From Cedecea neteri (GTDB taxonomy: Bacteria; Pseudomonadota; Gammaproteobacteria; Enterobacterales; Enterobacteriaceae): a stretch of 64,000 bases of DNA. Both the position numbers and the translations under genes were made by a program. The DNA lies in the NCBI RefSeq assembly GCF_000758325.1, contig NZ_CP009459.1:2728001-2792000 (forward strand). The letters are read 5' to 3'. Under the pieces are notes generated by a model. It was given only the letters and a program-made list of their open reading frames with translations. It had not been told where the DNA came from and searched no databases. Below, piece by piece: positions 19,966 to 27,288 of the stretch. Every line of letters begins with the position of its first letter. Position 1 is the stretch's first letter.

Positions 19966-20912
19966 TACAGGCCTACCCCGCTAAAGAAGTTGTGGCGGTC
20001 CGCCATGACCAGGCGTGAACGCTTGTGCGGGAAGTCAAATTCCTTGCGCGTTACATAGCCCGCTGGCTCCAGATGTTTGAACAGGCGCTGGTTGTCGGCG
20101 CGCGGCTCCAGCACGGTGCGCTGGGTACGCGGCTCGTCCAGCAATAGATAGTGAGTCAGCCCGCGCAGCCAGCTTTGTACATAGTGCGCGCCGCGCCATT
20201 GCTGCTCGCCCACCAGCAGATGCAGGCCGCGATCAAACGGCTGCCACGGGTAATGGCGGCCGATGCGATCTTCCGCTGCCCAGTAAATTTCGAAGTAGCT
20301 GAACGGCTGGTCGTCAAAGCAGCCGATCAGCGGAAACGCATGTTTCCCGGTGAGCTGGCGCTCCAGATACGCGGTTTGAACCTCCAGCGAGCCGCTCTGC
20401 TCCCAGAAATAGTCCACGCGCGGATCGTTCATCCAGCGGGTAAAGCGCTCGGCGTCCTGGGCTGGATCGGCCACACGGAAGCTCAGCGTTTTGCGAACGC
20501 GCGGATCGTAGCGGCGGTAAACTTCCCCGGACGGGCGGGCAGGGCGCTGCGGGAAATAGATCTCGCGCTCGGGGTCAAACACCATTTCGCCGGAAGCGTG
20601 TTTCGCCGGGGCGTTGAGCCACAGCGGCAGCTGCCAGAAAGTCGCGCGGTGAACGATGTCGCTTTTTAGCAGATCAAACAACACCAGCGCCTGCGGCTCT
20701 TCACGCCACTCGGCGTAAGGCAGTACGATAGACGTAAGCTGCGGCGCCGCGACGAACATCTGATCCAGCGCATCGCGCAGCCAGCCTGCGGGCAGTTCGC
20801 CCGGCCAGTGCAGAACCGCGCCGCCGTCCTGGCCCCAGCTCAGATTCAGAGGCTTATTGAGCTTTTCACAGCGCAGCCCGTGGCCGCCGTGAACAATAGA
20901 TGCCTGAAACAT
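19965..20912 (-). CDS. iucB: N6-hydroxylysine O-acetyltransferase IucB
   Basis: IucB acetylates N6-hydroxylysine with acetyl-CoA to give the hydroxamate used by the two aerobactin synthetases. It is a 315-residue GNAT-fold protein; the C-terminal domain includes FSYFEIYWAAEDRIG, GLHLLVGEQQWRG and LLDEPRTQRTVLEPRADNQ. It is packed between iucA (adjacent) and iucC (one-base overlap). Confidence 0.95.
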   Translation of the reverse strand: MFQASIVHGGHGLRCEKLNKPLNLSWGQDGGAVLHWPGELPAGWLRDALDQMFVAAPQLTSIVLPYAEWREEPQALVLFDLLKSDIVHRATFWQLPLWLNAPAKHASGEMVFDPEREIYFPQRPARPSGEVYRRYDPRVRKTLSFRVADPAQDAERFTRWMNDPRVDYFWEQSGSLEVQTAYLERQLTGKHAFPLIGCFDDQPFSYFEIYWAAEDRIGRHYPWQPFDRGLHLLVGEQQWRGAHYVQSWLRGLTHYLLLDEPRTQRTVLEPRADNQRLFKHLEPAGYVTRKEFDFPHKRSRLVMADRHNFFSGVGL

Positions 20913-22640
20913 TCAGCCCTCCTGAGCCAGCAGCGGGTTCACAAAGTCGAAGTAAATCACCGAAGGATCGACGATGGTGTTTTCGTTATGGTCGTGCAGG
21001 TAGCAGAAGAAGTTCCCCTTCACGTTCCAGTGCGGGCTTTCCAGCACGTAGTCGAGGCAGGTTTTATGCGTCACCTCGTCGCGTACGGCGCTAAGCGCGC
21101 TGCCTACACGGCTCATCAGGTTCACCTCGCTATCCAGCCCCGCAGCACCCAGCGCGGCGGTCACGGCGAAGGTCGAATTGACCAGCAGGTAGTAAGGGAA
21201 GTAGCGCAGAAGCTGTTCGCGGGTGAAGACGTTTTCCGCCTGTGCTTCGCCAATCATGTCGAGCCAGCCTGCGGCATGCGGCATAAAGGCGCTGCCCTGG
21301 CAGTCGCGGTAGATAAGCCCGACCGGCAGATCCTGCTGCATCTCGACCAGAATGTTTTGCTGGTGAGCGAGCAGAACCAGGCCGTAATCCGCTTCGGCGG
21401 TAAACAGCGGCTTCAGCACCTGCTGACAATAGGCGTCGACCCAGGCGTGTGCGGCCTGTTTCGGCGTGATCCCCAGGCGAGTGCTCAGGCGGTTCACGGC
21501 GGCAACCAGCAGGGAATCTCCGCCGTCCGGGGCCGACTGGGTAAGGGAAACAAGCACGTTAGTCTGGCTCTGCGGCTGCTTAACCAGCAGGTTTTCGCGC
21601 AGAGCAAACAAGCTTTCTTCCATGATGTTGCCGTGGAGATCGCGCAGCCCGGCCCAGCCGTCCTCCTGCATCACGCGGAAGGTCGGGAATCGGGCCTGCA
21701 GCGTTTGCCAGCGATCAGTTTGCGCCAGTCGCGCCAGGCGCATACCGCGTTTAACTTCTTTTACCGACAGCGTGCGCACGGAGTTGGTCAGGCGCACGCT
21801 CAGGGAGAATTTGATCATGTCACGGCTGGTGGCACAGTACAGCGAGCGTGAAGAGGTGGTCGGTAACCACGGCGCGCCCGCCTCGCCTAAATCTTTCACT
21901 AATCCTTTAGCGACCAACTGCTGGCACCAGTCTTGCTCCAGCAAATAGCCCGCCTGCCACGGATGCAGCGGGAACAGCCATTGATTGTCGCTGAGCTCGC
22001 TCAGCAGCTGCGGCGCATTTTCAGCGGCAAAGCGCGTCAGGCGCTGCTGCAGATTGAGATGCAGACTTTCACCCGCCAGGTAGCTTTTATCCACGGCAAA
22101 CCAGCGCAGTGGGAAATGAGGGGCGAAATCGGGCAGGTAGCGTTCGGCTTCCTGCTGGTTAAACGGTTCGTGGGATTTCGGCGCCGGGTGAAAGGCGTGT
22201 CCCACCAGCAATGCCTGCTCGGCCTCACCAAAATTCAGCGCTTTTTCGCGCAGCCCGTTCCAGTCATGACGGGCTTCAATCGCCTGCTGCGTATGGGCAT
22301 GGCTTTCCATTACGCGCTGATAAAACGCCTCACAGCCGGTGGCTGGCAGCATTTGCTGATGCTGAAGCTTGTCGACAATCAGCTGGGAAAGGGTGGCGAA
22401 ATCAATTGGCTGGCTGCCGGTGGCATTGACCAGACGGGCCGGGAATTCGAAGCGGTGATGCTGGGTGGGGGAGAAATAGGCCACTTTGAAGTAGAGCGCC
22501 TGCTGTTCCCCCAGGGGGATAATAAGTTCGGCTGGGTGGCTGTCGGTCAGTCGCCAGTCGTTGGTTTCACGGACAAGGGAATTAAGAAAGCACTGTGCGG
22601 CCACATCCCAGGCCAGCGTTTTATTTGGCAAAGTCATCAT
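20913..22640 (-). CDS. iucA: N2-citryl-N6-acetyl-N6-hydroxylysine synthase IucA
   Basis: IucA is the NIS synthetase that couples the first hydroxamate arm to citrate. It has 575 residues from the ATG at 22640, against 574 for the E. coli protein. NIS features are GHAFHPAPKSHEPF near residue 149, LFPLHPWQAGYL near 225, SVRLTNSVRTLSVKEVKRG near 281 and LVLLAHQQNILVEM. An upstream ATG at 22706 would place the start inside the Fur box, so I reject it. The start is preceded only by a weak GTGGAAAC. It is the first gene of the Fur-controlled operon iucABCD-iutA. Confidence 0.95.
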   Translation of the reverse strand: MMTLPNKTLAWDVAAQCFLNSLVRETNDWRLTDSHPAELIIPLGEQQALYFKVAYFSPTQHHRFEFPARLVNATGSQPIDFATLSQLIVDKLQHQQMLPATGCEAFYQRVMESHAHTQQAIEARHDWNGLREKALNFGEAEQALLVGHAFHPAPKSHEPFNQQEAERYLPDFAPHFPLRWFAVDKSYLAGESLHLNLQQRLTRFAAENAPQLLSELSDNQWLFPLHPWQAGYLLEQDWCQQLVAKGLVKDLGEAGAPWLPTTSSRSLYCATSRDMIKFSLSVRLTNSVRTLSVKEVKRGMRLARLAQTDRWQTLQARFPTFRVMQEDGWAGLRDLHGNIMEESLFALRENLLVKQPQSQTNVLVSLTQSAPDGGDSLLVAAVNRLSTRLGITPKQAAHAWVDAYCQQVLKPLFTAEADYGLVLLAHQQNILVEMQQDLPVGLIYRDCQGSAFMPHAAGWLDMIGEAQAENVFTREQLLRYFPYYLLVNSTFAVTAALGAAGLDSEVNLMSRVGSALSAVRDEVTHKTCLDYVLESPHWNVKGNFFCYLHDHNENTIVDPSVIYFDFVNPLLAQEG

Positions 22641-22660
22641 CAAACAGTTTCCACGCGTTA

Positions 22661-22698
22661 TGATAATGCGAATTCTGCCGATAACGTTTCTCATTATC
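22661..22698. promoter_or_regulatory. Fur-binding region between iucA and shiF
   Basis: GATAACGTTTCTCATTATC (22680-22698) is close to the 19-bp Fur consensus GATAATGATAATCATTATC. A second, weaker GATAATGCG overlaps it toward iucA. Its place between the divergent genes suggests iron control of both transcripts. Confidence 0.8.
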
Positions 22699-22769
22699 AA
22701 TAACAATTGTTAGAATAGATAAAATTAATTTTACAAATACGCACAATAACTCCACGGGTTAGCAACATT

Positions 22770-23981
22770 TTGACATCGCTTGAACTGGCGGATTCGCCGC
22801 AAAAATCCCTTTCCTGTTGGCCACTTGCGCTGAGCGCCGGGCTGCTTGGCGTCGGGCAAAATGGCCTGCTGGTCGCGATCCCTGTACTGGTGATGCAGAC
22901 ACATTTGAGCCTGTCCGTCTGGGCGGCATTGCTAACGCTTGGCTCGATGCTGTTTTTACCGTCCTCGCCGTGGTGGGGGAAACAGATTGCTCGCCTGGGC
23001 AGTAAGCCCGTGGTGCTCTGGGCGCTGGGAGGCTATGGCGCTAGCTTTATGCTGCTGGGGCTTGGCTGCCTGCTGCTGGCCACGGATGCGGTCGCGGGTT
23101 ATCTCGGCCTGGGCATATTGATTGTGGCGCGGATTATCTACGGGTTGACCGTCTCGGCGATGGTCCCGGCCTGCCAGGTCTGGGCGCTGCAGCGCGCCGG
23201 GGAAGGAAAGCGCATGGCGGCGCTGGCCACGATCAGCTCCGGGCTGAGCAGCGGGCGCTTGTTTGGCCCGCTTTGTGCCGCCGGAATGTTAGCGATTCAT
23301 CCGCTGGCCCCGTTGGGGCTTCTGATGGTGGCGCCCTTGCTGGCGCTGGTGATGCTGTTACGGTTACCGGGTACGCCGCCGCAGCCCGCCGCCGAACGTA
23401 AAAGCGCTCGTCTTCGCCCTGACTGTCTGCCTTATCTGCTTTGTGCCTTGTTGCTTTCTGCCTCGGTCAGCCTGATGCAGCTGGGGCTTTCTCCGGCGCT
23501 TGCCCGCCAGTTTGCCACGGATACCGCCGCGATTAGCCATCAGGTTGCCTGGCTGCTGAGCCTGGCCGCGGTGGCCTCGCTCTCCGCGCAGTTTGGCATT
23601 CTCCGGCCACAGCGCCTTACGCCGATGGCGCTGCTGTTAAGTGCCGGGCTGTTGATGATCGTCGGCCTGGCGATGATGATTTCCGTCCAGCTGTGGCTGT
23701 TTTACGTTGGCTGCGCGGTACTGTCGTTCGGGGCTGCGCTGGCGACCCCGGCCTATCAGCTGCTGCTGAACGATAAGCTTGCCGATGGCGCAGGGGCCGG
23801 CTGGGTGGCGACCAGCCACACTCTGGGCTACGGGCTTTGCGCCATGCTGGTGCCGCTGGTATCAAAAACCGGGGCTGAGGCGGCGCTGATTATGGTGGCC
23901 TTTTTAGCTGCCGTTTTATTTACCGTGGTGTCCGGCGTTATCTGGCGCAGCCGCCACCGTTCACGTCATTCTGCAATTTAA
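22770..23981 (+). CDS. shiF: MFS transporter of the aerobactin locus, ShiF-like
   Basis: This is a 403-residue major-facilitator protein with about 12 membrane spans, found beside aerobactin genes in other enterobacteria and thought to export the siderophore. Hydrophobic helices alternate with short loops throughout. A cytoplasmic loop, GTPPQPAAERKSARLRPD (about residues 203-220), separates the halves. The best start is a TTG at 22770, which has no strong ribosome binding site. It is transcribed away from iucA, and the next gene begins 15 bases after its stop. Confidence 0.85.
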   Translation: MTSLELADSPQKSLSCWPLALSAGLLGVGQNGLLVAIPVLVMQTHLSLSVWAALLTLGSMLFLPSSPWWGKQIARLGSKPVVLWALGGYGASFMLLGLGCLLLATDAVAGYLGLGILIVARIIYGLTVSAMVPACQVWALQRAGEGKRMAALATISSGLSSGRLFGPLCAAGMLAIHPLAPLGLLMVAPLLALVMLLRLPGTPPQPAAERKSARLRPDCLPYLLCALLLSASVSLMQLGLSPALARQFATDTAAISHQVAWLLSLAAVASLSAQFGILRPQRLTPMALLLSAGLLMIVGLAMMISVQLWLFYVGCAVLSFGAALATPAYQLLLNDKLADGAGAGWVATSHTLGYGLCAMLVPLVSKTGAEAALIMVAFLAAVLFTVVSGVIWRSRHRSRHSAI

Positions 23982-23996
23982 GCGTAAGGAAAAGTT

Positions 23997-24887
23997 ATGG
24001 CTGGAGTTCAGGGCTATCGTCTGTTTAACGTTCAACTGGCGCGGAAAACGGCCGTGTCGCCTTCGCTGCTGAGCCTGGTCTTTAGCGGGCCGGATGTGGC
24101 GCATATGAAATGTGACTCGCCGGATCAGCGTATTAAAATGTTGTTCCCGTCCGAAGACGGAACGCCGCCGTCGCTGCCTGCCGAAGGGCAGTGGTATCAG
24201 ATTGCTCAGGGGATGCCTAAAGAGAAGCGCCCGGTGATCCGCACTTATACGCTGCGGCATGTCGATCCTGCGCGGCAGGAAGTGACGGTGGAGTTTGTCA
24301 GCCACGGCACCGAAGGCCCGGCTTCCGCATGGGCGATCAATTCTGTTCCCGGCGATACTATCCAGATTGTGGCCCCGAACGCCGCCCACCCGGAAGACAG
24401 CGGTGGCTATGAATGGACGCCGCCTGCCGGGCTGAGAAATGCGCTGATTATTGCCGATGAGACGGCTTTACCCGCCGCACGCGGCATTCTGGAAATGCTG
24501 GCTCGTCAGGCGCAGCCGCCAAAAATACAGGCCTTTTTTGAAGTGCCGGACGAGGGAGACTGCGTGGACTTAAGCGCCTATGGCTTCGCCGAGATCAGCT
24601 GGCTGCCGCGCAAACCCGTCTCTGCTACGCACGGCGAATGCCTGATTCAGGCGGTTAAAATGCAGGCGAGGGTGCCGGAAAGCGGCCATCACGAAGCTGT
24701 CCAGGAAGAGCCCGAAGGTGAACTGCTGTGGGATAAAGCCACCACCGGCAGCAACGAATTTTACGGCTGGGTAGCGGCGGAGTCGACGGTGGTTAAGCTG
24801 CTGCGCCGCCATTTGATCGGTGAGCGCGGCGTTGAGCACGAAGCCATCAACTTTATGGCCTACTGGGCGAAAGGGCGAGAGCGCTAG
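23997..24887 (+). CDS. Siderophore-interacting protein (ViuB-like ferric-siderophore reductase)
   Basis: This flavin-dependent reductase-like protein probably releases iron from ferric aerobactin in the cytoplasm. The 296-residue protein has the FAD-binding motif RTYTLRHVDP near residue 81, followed by VEFVSHGTEGPASAWA, then the SIP NAD(P)H domain with LIIADETALPAARGI and a C-terminal EFYGWVAAEST. It forms a two-gene unit with shiF, and the ATG is preceded by AAGGAAAAG. A ViuB homologue is not part of the pColV aerobactin operon as I know it, so this is an added function. Confidence 0.88.
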   Translation: MAGVQGYRLFNVQLARKTAVSPSLLSLVFSGPDVAHMKCDSPDQRIKMLFPSEDGTPPSLPAEGQWYQIAQGMPKEKRPVIRTYTLRHVDPARQEVTVEFVSHGTEGPASAWAINSVPGDTIQIVAPNAAHPEDSGGYEWTPPAGLRNALIIADETALPAARGILEMLARQAQPPKIQAFFEVPDEGDCVDLSAYGFAEISWLPRKPVSATHGECLIQAVKMQARVPESGHHEAVQEEPEGELLWDKATTGSNEFYGWVAAESTVVKLLRRHLIGERGVEHEAINFMAYWAKGRER

Positions 24888-24893
24888 TGAAAA

Positions 24894-24912
24894 GGGCGGC
24901 CATTGGCCGCCC
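24894..24912. terminator. Hairpin between the aerobactin locus and comR
   Basis: A perfect stem GGGCGGCC/GGCCGCCC around ATT lies in the short gap between two converging genes. There is no T-run, so the terminator call is tentative. Confidence 0.5.
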
Positions 24913-24917
24913 GATAA

Positions 24918-25553
24918 TCAGATCTTCTTCAACTGCGGCATTAACATTACCGTGGTTTTCACAATCTGCATTAACTCTTCAAAGCTGGCGTTCTCGCGGG
25001 CGCTGACCGACATCCCCTGAATGATGCAGCACAGGTATTTCGCCAGGCAGCGAATATTGCGCTCCGCCGGGATCTCACCTTTTTGCTGGCGTATTTCAAG
25101 GAAACGCACCAGCGTTTGTTCCTGCACGGCATGGCGGGCTTTTATCGTCGCGGCGATGTCTTCCGACGAAGCGGCCAGCACGGATGAGGTGCAAATGATA
25201 AAGCAGCCAGCAGGAGTGCTCTTGTCGGTAAAGCATTGCGCGACCGCGGAAAGATAGTTCTCCAGCGCGGCTTCCATAGTCTGCTCTTCACAAAACAGGC
25301 AGGCCTCGTGTTTAGCTGCAAAGCGCGCGATATAGCGATCCAGTACCGCGCGGAACAGGCCTTCTTTGTTGATGAACTCCGCGTAGAGCGTTGGGGCTTT
25401 TGCCCCGGTGGCTTCTACCAGATGTGCCATGGATGTTGCTTCATAGCCATGCTGCCAGAAGAGTGTCATGGCCTTGTCGAGTGCTGCTTCCCTGTCAAAC
25501 ACTTTTGGACGGCCACGGCTTTTTTTGCTGCAACTTAATGTCTCGGTTGCCAT
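24918..25553 (-). CDS. comR: TetR-family copper-responsive repressor ComR (YcfQ)
   Basis: ComR represses bhsA (comC) and is relieved by copper in E. coli. The 211-residue protein has the N-terminal TetR helix-turn-helix, with RGRPKVFDREAALDKAMTLF followed by GATGAKAPTLYAEFINKEGL (about residues 13-66). Its ligand domain is rich in cysteine (EACLFCEE, AGCFIICTSS, YLCCIIQG), compatible with metal sensing. It is divergent from bhsA across a 247-base gap with candidate operators, the same arrangement as in E. coli. Confidence 0.9.
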   Translation of the reverse strand: MATETLSCSKKSRGRPKVFDREAALDKAMTLFWQHGYEATSMAHLVEATGAKAPTLYAEFINKEGLFRAVLDRYIARFAAKHEACLFCEEQTMEAALENYLSAVAQCFTDKSTPAGCFIICTSSVLAASSEDIAATIKARHAVQEQTLVRFLEIRQQKGEIPAERNIRCLAKYLCCIIQGMSVSARENASFEELMQIVKTTVMLMPQLKKI

Positions 25554-25683
25554 ACCTGCCGTTTAACCTCTGTCTAATTAGTGAACACTTATTATAAAAA
25601 TAATCGGCGGCGGTAGCCAGCGCCACGTTATGAAAAATAATTATTTCTTATCACGATGAAAAATAGCGCTTTTTTTAATTAAT

Positions 25684-25770
25684 TAACGGTCGTTATTAAA
25701 ATGTGTTGACGTGTGATGTGGATCACGTTTATGATTTAGTTATCGATCGTTAACTAATTAAGTTTAACGA
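25684..25770 (+). promoter_or_regulatory. bhsA promoter with CRP-like site and candidate ComR operators
   Basis: A TTGACG (25706-25711) and TATGAT (25730-25735) pair, 18 bases apart, forms a credible sigma-70 promoter. TGTGATGTGGATCACG at 25712-25727 between them is a strong CRP-like palindrome. TAACG/CGTTA half-sites occur twice, as TAACGGTCGTTA at 25684-25695 and as TCGTTAA/TTAACGA at 25747-25770, flanking the promoter. They are candidate ComR operators, by inference only. Confidence 0.6.
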
Positions 25771-25800
25771 CCTAACATTCACCTGCTTAGGATCTGAATC

Positions 25801-26058
25801 ATGAAAACCTTAACTACTCTGTTCGCTGCCGCTGTTATTAGCTCACTCTCATTTGCAAGCTTTGCGGCGGTTGAAGTTTCTGCTACCCCTGCTGGCCAGC
25901 AAAAAGTGGGCACCATCAGCGCCAATGCGGGCAGCAACCTCTCTTCCCTGGAAGAACAGTTGGCCGCGAAGGCCGATGCTATGGGCGCTAAATCGTTCCG
26001 TATTACCTCCGTTAACGGTCCGAACACCCTGCACGGTACTGCCGTCATCTATAAATAA
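25801..26058 (+). CDS. bhsA: Stress-induced outer-membrane protein BhsA (YcfR)
   Basis: BhsA is a small YdgH/BhsA/McbA (DUF1471) family protein. In E. coli it lowers outer-membrane permeability to copper and affects biofilm and stress tolerance. It has 85 residues: a signal peptide to about residue 22 (SFASFAA), then the conserved domain with QQKVGTISANAG and MGAKSFRITSVNGPNTLHG. The start is preceded by TTAGGATCTGAATC. It is divergent from its repressor gene comR. Confidence 0.95.
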   Translation: MKTLTTLFAAAVISSLSFASFAAVEVSATPAGQQKVGTISANAGSNLSSLEEQLAAKADAMGAKSFRITSVNGPNTLHGTAVIYK

Positions 26059-26114
26059 GCCAGACGTTAACCCTCAATACGTTTGACCTTATTCGTTATA
26101 TGCCACTGCAAGCA

Positions 26115-26146
26115 AAAGGCCCTGTCTTTCGACAGGGCCTTTTTTT
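26115..26146. terminator. Bidirectional terminator between bhsA and ldtC
   Basis: A 12-bp stem, AAAGGCCCTGTC/GACAGGGCCTTT, with a TTTC loop is followed by T on the plus strand and by TTTTGC on the minus strand. It serves both converging genes. Confidence 0.92.
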
Positions 26147-26163
26147 ACGCATAAAACCTGAAC

Positions 26164-27138
26164 TTAGATTTCGTTTACTGGCTGGTCAGCCGTATGGGCA
26201 TTGACGTTGATCGGCATCCCGGAGCGGTGCTCCATGGCCTGTTCCATCACCTGCGCATCGGTTTTAGGTGAGTTGCGGAACTGCGCCATCTGCTCGTTCA
26301 AAACAATAGGCAGGACTTTCGGGTCGTCATCAATCGCTTTGGACAGCGGCTGGTGAACTTCAACCAGGCGGGAGCCGTCCGGCTCAACGGAAGCTTTGAT
26401 TGGCGTGTTGATGATGCGCACTGAAGTGCCGACCGGAACCGTGTTAAACAGCGCTTTGATATCGCCGTCACGCAGGCGGATACAGCCGGAGCTGACGCGC
26501 ATACCGATGCCGAAGTCCGCGTTGGTGCCGTGCAGCAGGTACACGCCGCCGAACGCCGCCAGGCGAATCGCGTGGTGCCCCATCGGGTTATCCGGCCCGG
26601 CAGGAACCACGGCCGGGAGCTTAATCCCCTGCGCCAGGTAACGCGCACGAATATTGGCCGTTGGCGTCCAGGTCGGATTAGCGCGTTTATCGGAAATTTT
26701 TGTCACCATCGTCGGCGTCAGCGTGTCGCCGCCCAACTGGCCAATGCCAATCGGGTAAACGGTGACGCTATTTTTACCAGCAGGGAAGTAGTACAGGCGC
26801 AGTTCGGCGAGGTTGATCACAATCCCCTCGCGCGGCACATCCGGCAGGAGCATCTGGCGCGGGATAGTCAGCACGCTCCCGGCGCGGGGCACATAAGGAT
26901 CGACGCCGGGGTTTGCCTGCAACAACGCCAGGAAACCGACGTTGTATTTTTTGGCAATGGCCTCCAGCGAACCGCCGTCGTTTTCAACCTGATGGAACAG
27001 GTTTTTGCCGATCAGGCGGCTGTTAGCGGCGGGAAGCGGATAATCGTTAGCGCTGGCGGGCAGCGCCATGGCCGCAGCGCCCAGTAAGGCTGCGGCGGTA
27101 AACCAGCGGCGGAAAGACAAAGTACGCGATGCAAACAT
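26164..27138 (-). CDS. ldtC: L,D-transpeptidase LdtC (YcfS)
   Basis: LdtC is a periplasmic YkuD-family enzyme that attaches Braun lipoprotein to peptidoglycan. The 324-residue protein has a signal peptide ending near PASAND, a LysM domain (about residues 43-90, NLFHQVENDGGSLEAIAKKY) and the YkuD catalytic domain. The active-site segment is HGTNADFGIGMRVSSGCIRL, with the nucleophile cysteine in SSGC. Its length is close to the E. coli protein (about 320). It is convergent with bhsA. Confidence 0.95.
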   Translation of the reverse strand: MFASRTLSFRRWFTAAALLGAAAMALPASANDYPLPAANSRLIGKNLFHQVENDGGSLEAIAKKYNVGFLALLQANPGVDPYVPRAGSVLTIPRQMLLPDVPREGIVINLAELRLYYFPAGKNSVTVYPIGIGQLGGDTLTPTMVTKISDKRANPTWTPTANIRARYLAQGIKLPAVVPAGPDNPMGHHAIRLAAFGGVYLLHGTNADFGIGMRVSSGCIRLRDGDIKALFNTVPVGTSVRIINTPIKASVEPDGSRLVEVHQPLSKAIDDDPKVLPIVLNEQMAQFRNSPKTDAQVMEQAMEHRSGMPINVNAHTADQPVNEI

Positions 27139-27249
27139 AGCTTAAACCCTGCGATGTTAATGGCTAATTCTTGAGGCAGATAAACGCCAATTATCGCTGA
27201 GCTGCGTGTCGGGAAATCCTGGGGATTGCAAAGGATGTGTAAATGTCAC

Positions 27250-27281
27250 AGAAAATTGCGCCTTACCGGGCGGTAAGGCGC
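27250..27281 (-). terminator. Terminator of mfd
   Basis: On the minus strand the stem GCGCCTTACC/GGTAAGGCGC with a four-base loop is followed by AATTTTC, just after the mfd stop. Confidence 0.75.
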
Positions 27282-27288
27282 AGAGGCG

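Noticed and set aside
20808..21851. Open frame of 347 codons antisense to iucA and iucB
   Set aside because: It crosses the junction of two firmly identified genes on the other strand and has shadow-type composition.
24894..24912. Attachment-site or recombination hairpin at the right edge of the aerobactin locus
   Set aside because: The palindrome is short, has no partner at the left edge of the locus and is adequately explained as a convergent-gene hairpin.
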